From assembly GCA_031430315.1 (NCBI GenBank), contig JANPBI010000090.1:1-9157 (forward strand): DNA of 9,157 nt, written 5' to 3'. A program made the translations under genes and the position numbers. The notes under the pieces are model-generated. The model was given only the letters and a program-made list of their open reading frames with translations, searched no databases and was not told the origin of the DNA. Shown here piece after piece: positions 1 through 7,153 of the stretch. Origin of the DNA: JAJNPS01 sp031430315. GTDB taxonomy: Bacteria > Pseudomonadota > Alphaproteobacteria > Rhodobacterales > Rhodobacteraceae. The stretch's first letter is position 1; every line of letters begins with the position of its first letter.

Positions 1-774
1 ATGCTCGGCCACACTTTACGCGTTTTGTGGCTGGTGCCCGCGATGGACCGGTTGTGGATCGAGGCTGCCGAGGGGCGTCGTCGCTTCCTTGACCGGCTGA
101 CGATGTCCTTTCACCCCGCCCATGCAGAAGCGGTGCTTGAATACGAAAAGGCGATGCGCGATCGCAACCGGCTGCTGAAAGATCAGGTAGGCGATGCTGG
201 CTGGTACGGTGCGCTGGAACATCGGATGGCAGAGGCCGCGCAATCCATCATGGATTGCCGCAGCCTTGCACTGCGGCGGCTAGGAGAGGCGCAGGATGCT
301 GCCGACACCGTTTTTCCCAAGGCCGATCTTTCGCTGACCGGTCCCGAGGATGCGCCCGAACTGCCAACCGAGGATCTCGCGCTCGCCTGGAGCGACGGTC
401 GCCGGCGCGACATGGCAGCGGGGCGTACACTTGTCGGCCCCCACCGCACCGATCTGCGCGCCATCTATGGGGCGAAGGGTGTTGCCGCCGATCAATGCTC
501 CACCGGTGAGCAAAAGGCGCTTCTGATCAGCCTGATCCTCGCCAACGCCCGCGCGCTGGCTGCTGATCTCGGTCGCGCGCCGGTACTATTGCTGGATGAG
601 GTCGCGGCGCATCTGGATGCGAACCGCCGTGCCGCGCTATATGACGAGATATGCGCATTGGGGGCGCAAGCGATCATGACCGGAACTGAAGCCAACCTGT
701 TTGACAGCCTTGGCGACAGGGCGCAAAACATCCGCCTCGCCGACAATCAGGGCGAAAGCACCGTGATCCTGTGA
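1..774 (+). CDS. recF: RecF, DNA replication/repair ATPase (5'-truncated by window edge)
   Basis: RecF is an SMC/ABC-like ATPase that binds gapped DNA and helps RecO and RecR load RecA at stalled forks. The visible 257 residues match the middle and C-terminal parts of the family: the WLVPAMDRLWIE and RRRFLDRL blocks near the start, GPHRTD at 146-151, the ABC signature STGEQKALL at 167-175, Walker B VLLLDE at 195-200 followed by the HLD D-loop, and the TGTE end block at 227-230. The family is usually about 360-370 residues, so roughly 110 N-terminal residues, including Walker A, lie before the window. The ATG at position 1 is therefore probably an internal Met, not the start. The TGA at 772-774 is 9 nt before the next gene. 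In related genomes dnaN and often dnaA precede recF, which would place this window near oriC; that is inference. Confidence 0.95.
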   Translation: MLGHTLRVLWLVPAMDRLWIEAAEGRRRFLDRLTMSFHPAHAEAVLEYEKAMRDRNRLLKDQVGDAGWYGALEHRMAEAAQSIMDCRSLALRRLGEAQDAADTVFPKADLSLTGPEDAPELPTEDLALAWSDGRRRDMAAGRTLVGPHRTDLRAIYGAKGVAADQCSTGEQKALLISLILANARALAADLGRAPVLLLDEVAAHLDANRRAALYDEICALGAQAIMTGTEANLFDSLGDRAQNIRLADNQGESTVIL

Positions 775-783
775 CGGCGACAC

Positions 784-1308
784 ATGAAGATTGAAACTAT
801 CCCCGAGGCGCGCCTGACCCCAGCGCAAGATGCCGAGATAGCTGCCCTGCTGGCGCGCTGCTTCGACACTGATTTTGGCGGGCGCAGCTTTTACCAGCAG
901 CGCCACCACATCCGGTTGATGGCGCACGATCCCGCATTGGTCGGTCACATGGCGCTGACCCTGCGGGCGATCCGTATCGGCGATCAGCTGACCGACGTTG
1001 CGGGCCTCGCCGACGTTGCCACTGACCCCACGCATCGTGGCAAGGGCATCGCAGCAGCCCTGCTGCAAGCCGCGATAACCGAAGCCAAAGCCAGCCCAGC
1101 GGAATTCCTGCTGCTTTTTGGTACGGCGCCCTTGTACGCAGGCGCTGGCTTTGTCGCGGTACATAACCCGATGACCTGGATCGGCCTGACCGGTGCGCGA
1201 ATGGGGGCGGTCCAGTCAAAGCAGGCAGAAAGCTTGATGGTCCTGCCGCTACGCGACAAGGAATGGGATGCGTCGGCGCCGCTTGATCTGTTGGGAAACC
1301 TCTTCTGA
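784..1308 (+). CDS. GNAT-family N-acetyltransferase
   Basis: This is a 174-residue protein with the GNAT fold signature. Motif A spans about 74-97, with the acetyl-CoA pyrophosphate loop R85-G86-K87-G88-I89-A90 (R-G-x-G-x-A) after beta strand LADVATDP. A motif-B-like LYAGAGF lies at 117-123. The family transfers an acyl group, usually from acetyl-CoA, to an amine; the substrate cannot be read from the sequence. The length is normal for a single-domain GNAT, and there is no signal peptide or membrane segment, so it should be cytoplasmic. The ATG at 784 lies 9 nt after the recF stop without a good Shine-Dalgarno, suggesting cotranscription and coupled translation with recF. Its TGA at 1306-1308 lies just before the proposed start of the exporter gene. 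Remote resemblance to NodA-like acyltransferases is possible but I cannot establish it. Confidence 0.85.
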   Translation: MKIETIPEARLTPAQDAEIAALLARCFDTDFGGRSFYQQRHHIRLMAHDPALVGHMALTLRAIRIGDQLTDVAGLADVATDPTHRGKGIAAALLQAAITEAKASPAEFLLLFGTAPLYAGAGFVAVHNPMTWIGLTGARMGAVQSKQAESLMVLPLRDKEWDASAPLDLLGNLF

Positions 1309-1318
1309 TGAAGCTGCT

Positions 1319-1936
1319 TTGACGATCAGCCTGTCCGAAATCCTGCTTTATTGCGCAGGGATGTTCGCACTCTGGGCGGTGCCCGGCCCTGTCTGGGTCG
1401 CGCTGACGGCGCGCACGCTTGCGGGCGGGTTTGCCAGCGCCTGGCCGCTGGCGGTCGGCGTGGTCCTGGGCGATGCGATCTGGCCGCTGACCGCAATCTT
1501 TGGCCTCACCTGGATACTGTCGGTTTACGGCGACTTTCTCAGCGTCTTGCGCTGGATCGCGGCTGCGATCTTCATTGTCATGGGCATTGTGCTCTTGGGC
1601 AAATCCGGCGAAGTGTCTGCCGATGGTCGGCTGACAAAGCCGGGTCACCTGGCGGGGTTCCTGACGGGCTTGGCCGTGGTGATCGGCAATCCCAAGGCGA
1701 TCCTTTTCTACATGGGGATGCTGCCTGGGTTCTTTGACCTGACACAGCTGACCGGCTGGGACATCACGGTTATTTTGGCGGTTTCTGCCGCGATCCCCTT
1801 GGCGGGAAACCTGTGCCTGGCCCTCTTCCTCGACCGCGCGCGCAGGCTTTTGTCCGACCCCAAAAGCATCCGCAGGCTGAACGTCATTTCCGGTCTTTTG
1901 CTGATCGCGGTCGGGATCGTCATCCCGTTCACGTAA
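1319..1936 (+). CDS. LysE/RhtB-family amino-acid exporter
   Basis: This is a 205-residue, strongly hydrophobic inner-membrane protein with about six transmembrane segments. It carries the two family hallmarks: PGP in the first membrane helix (residues 22-24, in AVPGPVWVALTART) and GNPKAILFY at 123-131. Family members export amino acids or related small metabolites by proton-coupled efflux; the actual substrate is unknown. I place the start at TTG 1319, which gives the usual short N-terminus MTISLSEILL right before the first helix, 10 nt after the GNAT stop. The frame is also open from an ATG at 1268, inside the GNAT gene. That start would add 17 Arg-rich, non-conserved residues and a 41-nt overlap, so I consider it less likely. 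The gene probably belongs to the recF transcript and ends 23 nt before the gyrB promoter. Confidence 0.85.
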   Translation: MTISLSEILLYCAGMFALWAVPGPVWVALTARTLAGGFASAWPLAVGVVLGDAIWPLTAIFGLTWILSVYGDFLSVLRWIAAAIFIVMGIVLLGKSGEVSADGRLTKPGHLAGFLTGLAVVIGNPKAILFYMGMLPGFFDLTQLTGWDITVILAVSAAIPLAGNLCLALFLDRARRLLSDPKSIRRLNVISGLLLIAVGIVIPFT

Positions 1937-1959
1937 CCCCTAAATCTTGTGTCCAAGGC

Positions 1960-1988
1960 GTGACAACCCACCCCCAAACCGCTATAAA
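1960..1988 (+). promoter_or_regulatory. Sigma-70-like promoter of gyrB
   Basis: GTGACA at 1960-1965 (5 of 6 to TTGACA) and TATAAA at 1983-1988 (5 of 6 to TATAAT) are separated by exactly 17 bp in the gap between the lysE-type gene and gyrB. Transcription would start near 1995, giving a leader of about 23 nt before the gyrB ATG. gyrB therefore probably has its own transcript although it follows the recF cluster on the same strand. This is read by eye from consensus and not tested. Confidence 0.65.
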
Positions 1989-2017
1989 TCGCGTGTCATT
2001 CACGGGAATACTGACCA

Positions 2018-4468
2018 ATGGCCGATGAGCCCAAGAACACTGCCGCCTACGACGCTGATTCTATCAAGGTTCTCAGGGGGTTAGAGGCGGTTCGCAAGCG
2101 TCCCGGCATGTATATCGGCGATACCGATGACGGATCGGGCCTGCACCACATGGTTTACGAGGTCGTCGATAACGGCATCGACGAGGCGCTGGCTGGCCAC
2201 GCGACCGCCGTGACCGTCATCATCCACCCCGATGACAGCGTGTCGGTGCGCGACAACGGGCGCGGCATTCCGGTCGATATCCACCAGGAAGAAGGCGTGT
2301 CGGCGGCCGAGGTCATCATGACCCAGCTGCATGCAGGCGGAAAATTCAACAACACCGACGACAGCGGCAACGCCTACAAGGTGTCGGGCGGTCTGCACGG
2401 CGTCGGCGTGTCGGTCGTCAACGCGCTCAGCGAGTGGCTGGAACTGACGGTCTGGCGCAACGACCGCGAATACAAGGCGCGGTTCGAGGATGGCGATTGC
2501 ACGGTCCATGTCCATGATGTCGGCCCCGCGCCGGGCATGAAAGGGACCGAGGTTCGTTTCCTCGCATCGGCCAAGACGAACCGCCCCGAGGGGACATTTT
2601 CCGACCTCGACTATCAGTTCAAGACGCTGGAGAACCGGCTTCGTGAACTCGCGTTCCTGAATTCCGGCGTGCGCATCATCATCGAAGATTTGCGCCATCC
2701 CGAACCGATCAAGACCGATCTTTTCTACGAGGGCGGCGTCAGGGAATTCGTCAAATATCTGGACCGCTCCAAGCAGGCCGTCATCGCTGACCCGATCTAC
2801 ATGATAGGCGACCGCAACTGCATCGTGGTCGAGGTCGCGATGTGGTGGAACGACAGCTACAATGAAATGGTGCTGCCGTTTACGAACAACATCCCGCAGC
2901 GGGATGGTGGTACGCATCTGGCCGGGTTCCGGGGCGCGCTGACCCGCACGATCAACTCCTATGCGCAGACTTCGGGCATCGCCAAACGTGAAAAGATCGA
3001 CTTCACCGGCGACGACGCCCGCGAGGGGCTGACCTGCGTACTTTCGGTGAAAGTACCCGACCCGAAGTTTTCGTCACAAACCAAGGACAAGCTGGTGTCG
3101 TCCGAGGTGCGTCCGGCGGTCGAGAATCTGGTGAACGAGAAGCTCGCCGAATGGTTCGAGGAAAATCCCGGTCCCGCGCGTGGTATTGTCGGCAAGATCA
3201 TCGAGGCGGCTTTGGCGCGCGAGGCGGCCCGCAAGGCGCGCGAATTGACCCGACGCAAGACAGCGCTGGACATCGCCTCGTTGCCCGGCAAGCTGGCGGA
3301 CTGTCAGGAACGCGATCCCGCGAAGTCCGAGATTTTCCTTGTCGAAGGCGATAGTGCGGGCGGGTCGGCCAAACAGGGCCGCTCGCGCTCCAATCAGGCG
3401 GTCCTGCCGTTGCGCGGGAAAATTCTCAACGTCGAACGCGCGCGCTTTGACCGCATGCTCGGCAGCGCCGAGATCGGCACGCTGATCACTGCCCTTGGTA
3501 CTGGGATCGGGCGCGACGAATTCGACATCGGCAAGTTGCGCTACCACAAGGTCGTCATCATGACCGACGCCGACGTGGACGGCGCGCATATCCGCACGCT
3601 GCTGTTGACGTTCTTCTTCCGCCAGATGCCCGCGCTGATCGAGGGCGGGTATCTCTACATTGCACAGCCCCCCCTGTACAAAGTCGCTCGGGGCCGGTCC
3701 GAGGTCTACCTCAAGGATCAAGCGGCGCTCGAGGATTACTTGGTCGAGATGGGCGTCGATGGCGCCGTCCTGCGCCTGCCCTCTGGCGAGGAAATCGCCG
3801 GGGCTGACCTTGCCCGGGTGATCGAAGGCGCGCGCGCTTTCCGCAAGGTGCTGGACTCATTCCCGACGCATTACCCCCGCGCCATTCTGGAGCAGGCGGC
3901 GCTTGCAGGTGCCTTCGATCCCGGCAGCGTAAGTGGCGACCTTCAGGCCGTTGCCGATACCGTTGCCAAACGCCTGAACCTCGTGGCGCAGGAATACGAA
4001 CGCGGCTGGACGGGCCGGATTACGCAAGACCATGGCATCCGGCTGTCCCGCATCCTGCGTGGCGTCGAGGAACTGCGCACCCTTGACGGGGCTGTCCTGC
4101 GGTCCGGCGAGGCCCGTCGCCTAGGCCAATTCGCTGGCCAGCACGCCCACGTCTACCGCGACCCCGCCCGCCTTGTCCGCAAGGACCGCGATCAGCCCAT
4201 CCATGGCCCCATCGACCTTTTGAAATCCATACTGGCCGAGGGCGAAAAGGGCCTGACCCTGCAACGCTACAAGGGTCTGGGCGAGATGAACCCCGAACAG
4301 CTGTGGGAAACCACCCTCGACCCCGAGGCGCGGGTCCTGTTGCAGGTCAAGGTCGACGATCTGGCCGAGGCCGACGACATCTTCACCAAGTTGATGGGCG
4401 ATGTGGTCGAACCACGGCGAGAGTTCATCCAGGCGAATGCGCTGGACGTTCAGCATCTGGATTTCTGA
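2018..4468 (+). CDS. gyrB: DNA gyrase subunit B
   Basis: GyrB is the ATPase subunit of the A2B2 type II topoisomerase that introduces negative supercoils. This 816-residue copy is full length. The GHKL ATPase domain shows E48 and N52 (YEVVDN), the DNGRGIP loop at 79-85 and the lid GGLHGVGVSVVNALS at 124-138. The transducer QTK loop is at 354-356. The TOPRIM domain has E443 in VEGDSAGGSAKQGR and D517/D519/D521 in MTDADVDG, the Mg-binding catalytic residues. The GyrA-contact tail QRYKGLGEMNPEQLWETT is at 749-766. About 570-720 is the insertion also found in proteobacterial GyrB. At the quinolone-linked positions, the Asp equivalent to E. coli D426 is kept (D445), and K447 aligns with R466, a conservative change. 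The ATG at 2018 gives the expected start (MADEPKN...ADSIKVLRGLEAVRKRPGMYIG). The Shine-Dalgarno is weak (CGGGAA). It converges with sitD. Confidence 0.98.
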   Translation: MADEPKNTAAYDADSIKVLRGLEAVRKRPGMYIGDTDDGSGLHHMVYEVVDNGIDEALAGHATAVTVIIHPDDSVSVRDNGRGIPVDIHQEEGVSAAEVIMTQLHAGGKFNNTDDSGNAYKVSGGLHGVGVSVVNALSEWLELTVWRNDREYKARFEDGDCTVHVHDVGPAPGMKGTEVRFLASAKTNRPEGTFSDLDYQFKTLENRLRELAFLNSGVRIIIEDLRHPEPIKTDLFYEGGVREFVKYLDRSKQAVIADPIYMIGDRNCIVVEVAMWWNDSYNEMVLPFTNNIPQRDGGTHLAGFRGALTRTINSYAQTSGIAKREKIDFTGDDAREGLTCVLSVKVPDPKFSSQTKDKLVSSEVRPAVENLVNEKLAEWFEENPGPARGIVGKIIEAALAREAARKARELTRRKTALDIASLPGKLADCQERDPAKSEIFLVEGDSAGGSAKQGRSRSNQAVLPLRGKILNVERARFDRMLGSAEIGTLITALGTGIGRDEFDIGKLRYHKVVIMTDADVDGAHIRTLLLTFFFRQMPALIEGGYLYIAQPPLYKVARGRSEVYLKDQAALEDYLVEMGVDGAVLRLPSGEEIAGADLARVIEGARAFRKVLDSFPTHYPRAILEQAALAGAFDPGSVSGDLQAVADTVAKRLNLVAQEYERGWTGRITQDHGIRLSRILRGVEELRTLDGAVLRSGEARRLGQFAGQHAHVYRDPARLVRKDRDQPIHGPIDLLKSILAEGEKGLTLQRYKGLGEMNPEQLWETTLDPEARVLLQVKVDDLAEADDIFTKLMGDVVEPRREFIQANALDVQHLDF

Positions 4469-4539
4469 CGGCATTTCACGCATTGCGGGGCTGGCGGACC
4501 GATACCTTGGCCTTGTCGCGTGGGGTGGCACGCTACAGC

Positions 4540-4560
4540 AAAAGCCCTGCGCGCGGGCCT
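4540..4560 (-). terminator. Possible Rho-independent terminator of the sit operon
   Basis: On the minus strand, AGGCCC (4560-4555) can pair with GGGCTT (4547-4542) as a 6-bp stem including one G-T pair, with a 7-nt loop GCGCGCA. It ends in the T-run TTTT at 4543-4540. It begins about 20 nt after the sitD stop. The stem is short and the T-run only four bases, so this is weak. On the plus strand there is no T-run after the hairpin. A second small stem at 4518-4533 (GCGTG/CACGC) lacks T-runs, so no clear gyrB terminator is visible. Confidence 0.4.
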
Positions 4561-4579
4561 CGATCGGGACGAATTCTGA

Positions 4580-5416
4580 TTAGGTTACGCCGGCAGAGGC
4601 GCGCCGGGTCTTTCGTGTCGATTGCACGAAAGCCGCAATGAACACCGCTGTCAGCACCAGAATGACCGTCGGGGCAGGGGCGGAATCGATGAAAAAGCTG
4701 AGATAGACACCCAGAAAGCCCGAGATCATGGTGACCGCAACCGCAATCATCAGCATGCGGTCGAACCGGCTGGTGATCAGAAACGCGATGGCACCAGGCG
4801 CAATCAACAGGCCGATGGACAGGATGATCCCCACCGCCGACAGCGTTGCCACGATCGACAGCGAAATCATCGCCAGAAGGCCATAGTGCAGAAACCGCAC
4901 CGGCAGACCCACGGCCTGCGCCTGGACGGGGTCAAAGGCATGCAACATGAAGTCGCGCCGCTTGGCCAGAATGACCGCAGTGACTACTGCCGCGATCACG
5001 CCAGCCGTCCACAAATCCTGCAAGCCGATCCCCAGCATGTTGCCAAAGAGGATGTGGTCAAGATGCACATCGGTGCTGATCTTGGTATACATCACGATGC
5101 CAAGCCCGAACATGCCCGAAAACACGATGCCCATCACGGTATCCTGCTTTACCCGGCTGTTCTCTTTCAGGAATCCGGTGGTCAATGCACAAAACATGCC
5201 GGCGACAAAGGCCCCGATGACCAGCGGGATGTGCAAAAGATAGGCCAGTACGACACCCGGCAGCACCGCGTGGCTGATCGCATCACCCATCAGCGACCAG
5301 CCTTTCAGCACCAGAAAACATGACAGCAGCGCCATCGGCACCGAGATCATCGCCATGATCGCAAAAGCGTTGTTCATGAAGGCGAATTGAAAGGGTTGAA
5401 CCAGCAATTCCGTCAT
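4580..5416 (-). CDS. sitD: Metal ABC transporter permease, second copy (SitD/YfeD-like)
   Basis: This is a 278-residue ABC-3-family inner-membrane permease, the second membrane subunit of a Mn/Fe importer. It has about seven to eight hydrophobic segments. Family blocks are KGWSLMGDAISHAVLPGV at 38-55, the cytoplasmic-loop motif FDPVQAQAVG at 161-170 that probably contacts the ATPase, and IGLLIAPGAIAFLIT at 201-215. It aligns with its neighbour SitC essentially without gaps over the first 240 or so residues, so the two arose by duplication. The ATG at 5416-5414 overlaps the SitC stop as ATGA, meaning coupled translation. The frame stays open about 800 nt further upstream, but that part is SitC read in the wrong frame and should not be added to the protein. 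The Arg/Lys-rich tail QSTRKTRR at 265-272 is probably cytoplasmic. It is the last gene of the operon and converges on gyrB. Confidence 0.92.
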   Translation of the reverse strand: MTELLVQPFQFAFMNNAFAIMAMISVPMALLSCFLVLKGWSLMGDAISHAVLPGVVLAYLLHIPLVIGAFVAGMFCALTTGFLKENSRVKQDTVMGIVFSGMFGLGIVMYTKISTDVHLDHILFGNMLGIGLQDLWTAGVIAAVVTAVILAKRRDFMLHAFDPVQAQAVGLPVRFLHYGLLAMISLSIVATLSAVGIILSIGLLIAPGAIAFLITSRFDRMLMIAVAVTMISGFLGVYLSFFIDSAPAPTVILVLTAVFIAAFVQSTRKTRRASAGVT

Positions 5417-6273
5417 GGCGCGCGCTCCAGCACCTTGGCAGCGCGGCGGCGGGCTGCGAGATAGCCATGTTTCGGGGCAAGAAAAAACGCCAGCAGAAAG
5501 ACCAGCGTCTGCAGGCAGACGATCAGGCCACCCGTCGCGCCATCGAGAAAGAAGCTGAAATAAGCGCCGACAAAGCTGGTGATGGAGCCAATGGCAACGC
5601 TGAGCATCAAGAGGCGGGGAAAGCGGTCGGTCAACAAATAGGCGGTAGCCCCCGGCGTCACCACCATTGCAATCACAAGGAACGCGCCCACGGTTTGCAA
5701 CGCGGCCACGCAACATGCCGACAACAGGGTAAAGAACACGACCTTCAAAAGCCCGGTATTGATGCCGATGGACCGCGCGTGGTTCTCGTCGAAAAAGGTC
5801 ACCATCAGGTCTTTCCACTTTGCCAGCAGCACTGACAGCGACACCAATCCGATGATTGCCAATTGCAGCGTGTCGCCCGGCGTGATCGCAAGGATGTTGC
5901 CCATGGTGATGGTCTGGACCGACACGGACATCGGCGACAGGGACACCATGAACAGCCCCAGCCCGAAGAATGACGTAAAGATCAACCCGATGATCGCGTC
6001 TTCCTTCAGGCCTGACCGCTGGTTCAAAAACAGCATCGCCCCCGCCGCCAGTCCGCCCGCGATAAAGGCCCCAAGCGCAAAGGGCAGACCCAGCATATAG
6101 GCGCCTGCCACCCCCGGCACGATCGAATGGCTGAGCGCATCGCCGATAAGCGACCAGCCTTTCAGCATCAGATAGACCGACAGGAATGCGCAGACCCCGC
6201 CGACCAGGGCGGAGACCCACATCGCATTGACCATGTAGCCATACTGAAACGGCAACAGTAGGGATTCAGTCAT
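5413..6273 (-). CDS. sitC: Metal ABC transporter permease, first copy (SitC/YfeC-like)
   Basis: This is a 286-residue ABC-3-family inner-membrane permease with about seven to eight hydrophobic segments, roughly 13-37, 53-82, 94-112, 135-151, 176-213 (two), 221-241 and 248-266. It would form the translocation channel with SitD and be driven by SitB. Diagnostic blocks are KGWSLIGDALSHSIVPGV at 38-55, FDENHARSIG at 161-170 and VIAMVVTPGATAYLLTDRF at 200-218. Having two permease genes is typical of SitABCD/YfeABCD/TroABCD Mn/Fe systems; ZnuABC zinc systems have one. The ATG at 6273-6271 overlaps the ATPase stop (ATGA) and the stop overlaps the sitD start in the same way, so the three genes are translationally coupled. 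The basic tail AARRRAAK near 273-280 fits a cytoplasmic C-terminus. Confidence 0.93.
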   Translation of the reverse strand: MTESLLLPFQYGYMVNAMWVSALVGGVCAFLSVYLMLKGWSLIGDALSHSIVPGVAGAYMLGLPFALGAFIAGGLAAGAMLFLNQRSGLKEDAIIGLIFTSFFGLGLFMVSLSPMSVSVQTITMGNILAITPGDTLQLAIIGLVSLSVLLAKWKDLMVTFFDENHARSIGINTGLLKVVFFTLLSACCVAALQTVGAFLVIAMVVTPGATAYLLTDRFPRLLMLSVAIGSITSFVGAYFSFFLDGATGGLIVCLQTLVFLLAFFLAPKHGYLAARRRAAKVLERAP

Positions 6274-7139
6274 TTCGCGCCTTTTTTGGCGGCGGTCCTG
6301 TCGTAGATCACAAAAGGCTTTTCATCATCGGTAAAGACCGAGACCGACCGCGGGTCATCGTCGTCATGCAGATCAGCCCCGCCCAGCACGAAATGCCGCA
6401 GCACACCACCAAAAGCCAGTTCCAGATTTTCGCGGGTGAAGGTGGTCTCGGTTGGCCCGTAAGCAAGGACTGTGCCTTTGACCAGCACCGCACGATCACA
6501 GAATTCGGGTACCGAACCAAGGTTGTGGGTCGATACCAGCATCACCCGTCCCTCATCTCGCATTTCCCGCATCAGCGCGATGATGGCGTCTTCGGTCTGG
6601 ACATCGACCCCGGTAAAGGGTTCGTCCAGCAAGATCACGGTGGCATCCTGAGCCAGCGCGCGGGCTAGAAAGACGCGTTTGCGTTGGCCGCCCGACAGCT
6701 CGCCGATCTGGCGCTCGCGGAAATCTGTCATGCCGACACGGTCCAGCGCGTGGGTGACACGGGCGCGGTCGGCTGCGGCGGGAATCCGAAAGAACCCCAT
6801 ATGGCCATAGCGACCCATCATGACCACGTCTTCGACAAGCACCGGAAACGTCCAGTCAACCTCTTCGGCCTGGGGGACATAGGCGACAAGATTTTGCCCC
6901 AGCGCCTCTTTGACCGATTTTCCCAGCACCGTAATCGTGCCCTGGGCCACTGGCACAAAGCCCATGATCGCCTTGAAGATCGTTGACTTGCCCGCACCGT
7001 TCACCCCCACCAGTCCGGTGATCGACCCCGTCGGCACTGTAAAGCTGGCATCGCGCAGGGCCGTCTGGCCATTGCGGTAAGTGACATAGACGCCCTGTGC
7101 AGTAATGCCTGGTGCGGGGGGCGTGGTCTTTTGCAACAT
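6270..7139 (-). CDS. sitB: Metal ABC transporter ATP-binding protein (SitB/YfeB-like)
   Basis: This is a 289-residue ABC ATPase that powers import through SitC and SitD on the cytoplasmic face. All motifs are intact: Walker A GVNGAGKST at 45-53, Q-loop Q90 in YVPQ, signature LSGGQRKR at 148-155, Walker B VILLDE at 168-173, and switch H205 in STHN. The AEEVDWTFPVLVEDVVMMGRYG block after the Q-loop is typical of the metal-uptake subgroup. About 40 residues follow the nucleotide-binding core (250-289), with an acidic stretch LHDDDDPRSVSVFTDDEKP at 257-275; this is more than a minimal ABC subunit needs. The start is ATG 7139, preceded by an AGGGGA Shine-Dalgarno in the 14-nt gap after the sitA stop. 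The 3' end overlaps sitC by 4 nt. Confidence 0.95.
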   Translation of the reverse strand: MLQKTTPPAPGITAQGVYVTYRNGQTALRDASFTVPTGSITGLVGVNGAGKSTIFKAIMGFVPVAQGTITVLGKSVKEALGQNLVAYVPQAEEVDWTFPVLVEDVVMMGRYGHMGFFRIPAAADRARVTHALDRVGMTDFRERQIGELSGGQRKRVFLARALAQDATVILLDEPFTGVDVQTEDAIIALMREMRDEGRVMLVSTHNLGSVPEFCDRAVLVKGTVLAYGPTETTFTRENLELAFGGVLRHFVLGGADLHDDDDPRSVSVFTDDEKPFVIYDRTAAKKGAK

Positions 7140-7153
7140 GGTCCCCTGTCCTG

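Noticed and set aside
2081..2917. Long antisense open frame of 278 codons across gyrB
   Set aside because: It lies opposite a certain gyrB, has no recognisable domain and is expected from GC-rich codon bias on the opposite strand.
4622..5323. Plus-strand open frame of 233 codons opposite sitD
   Set aside because: The product is rich in Arg, His and Gln, has no domain and mirrors the sitD coding sequence; a shadow frame.
5417..6220. Open frame upstream of and in frame with sitD, giving an apparent 546-residue protein
   Set aside because: The upstream 268 residues are the sitC region read in another frame: Arg/Gly-rich and without membrane-protein character. The ATGA junction and the match of MTELLVQPFQ to the SitC N-terminus fix the true start at 5416.
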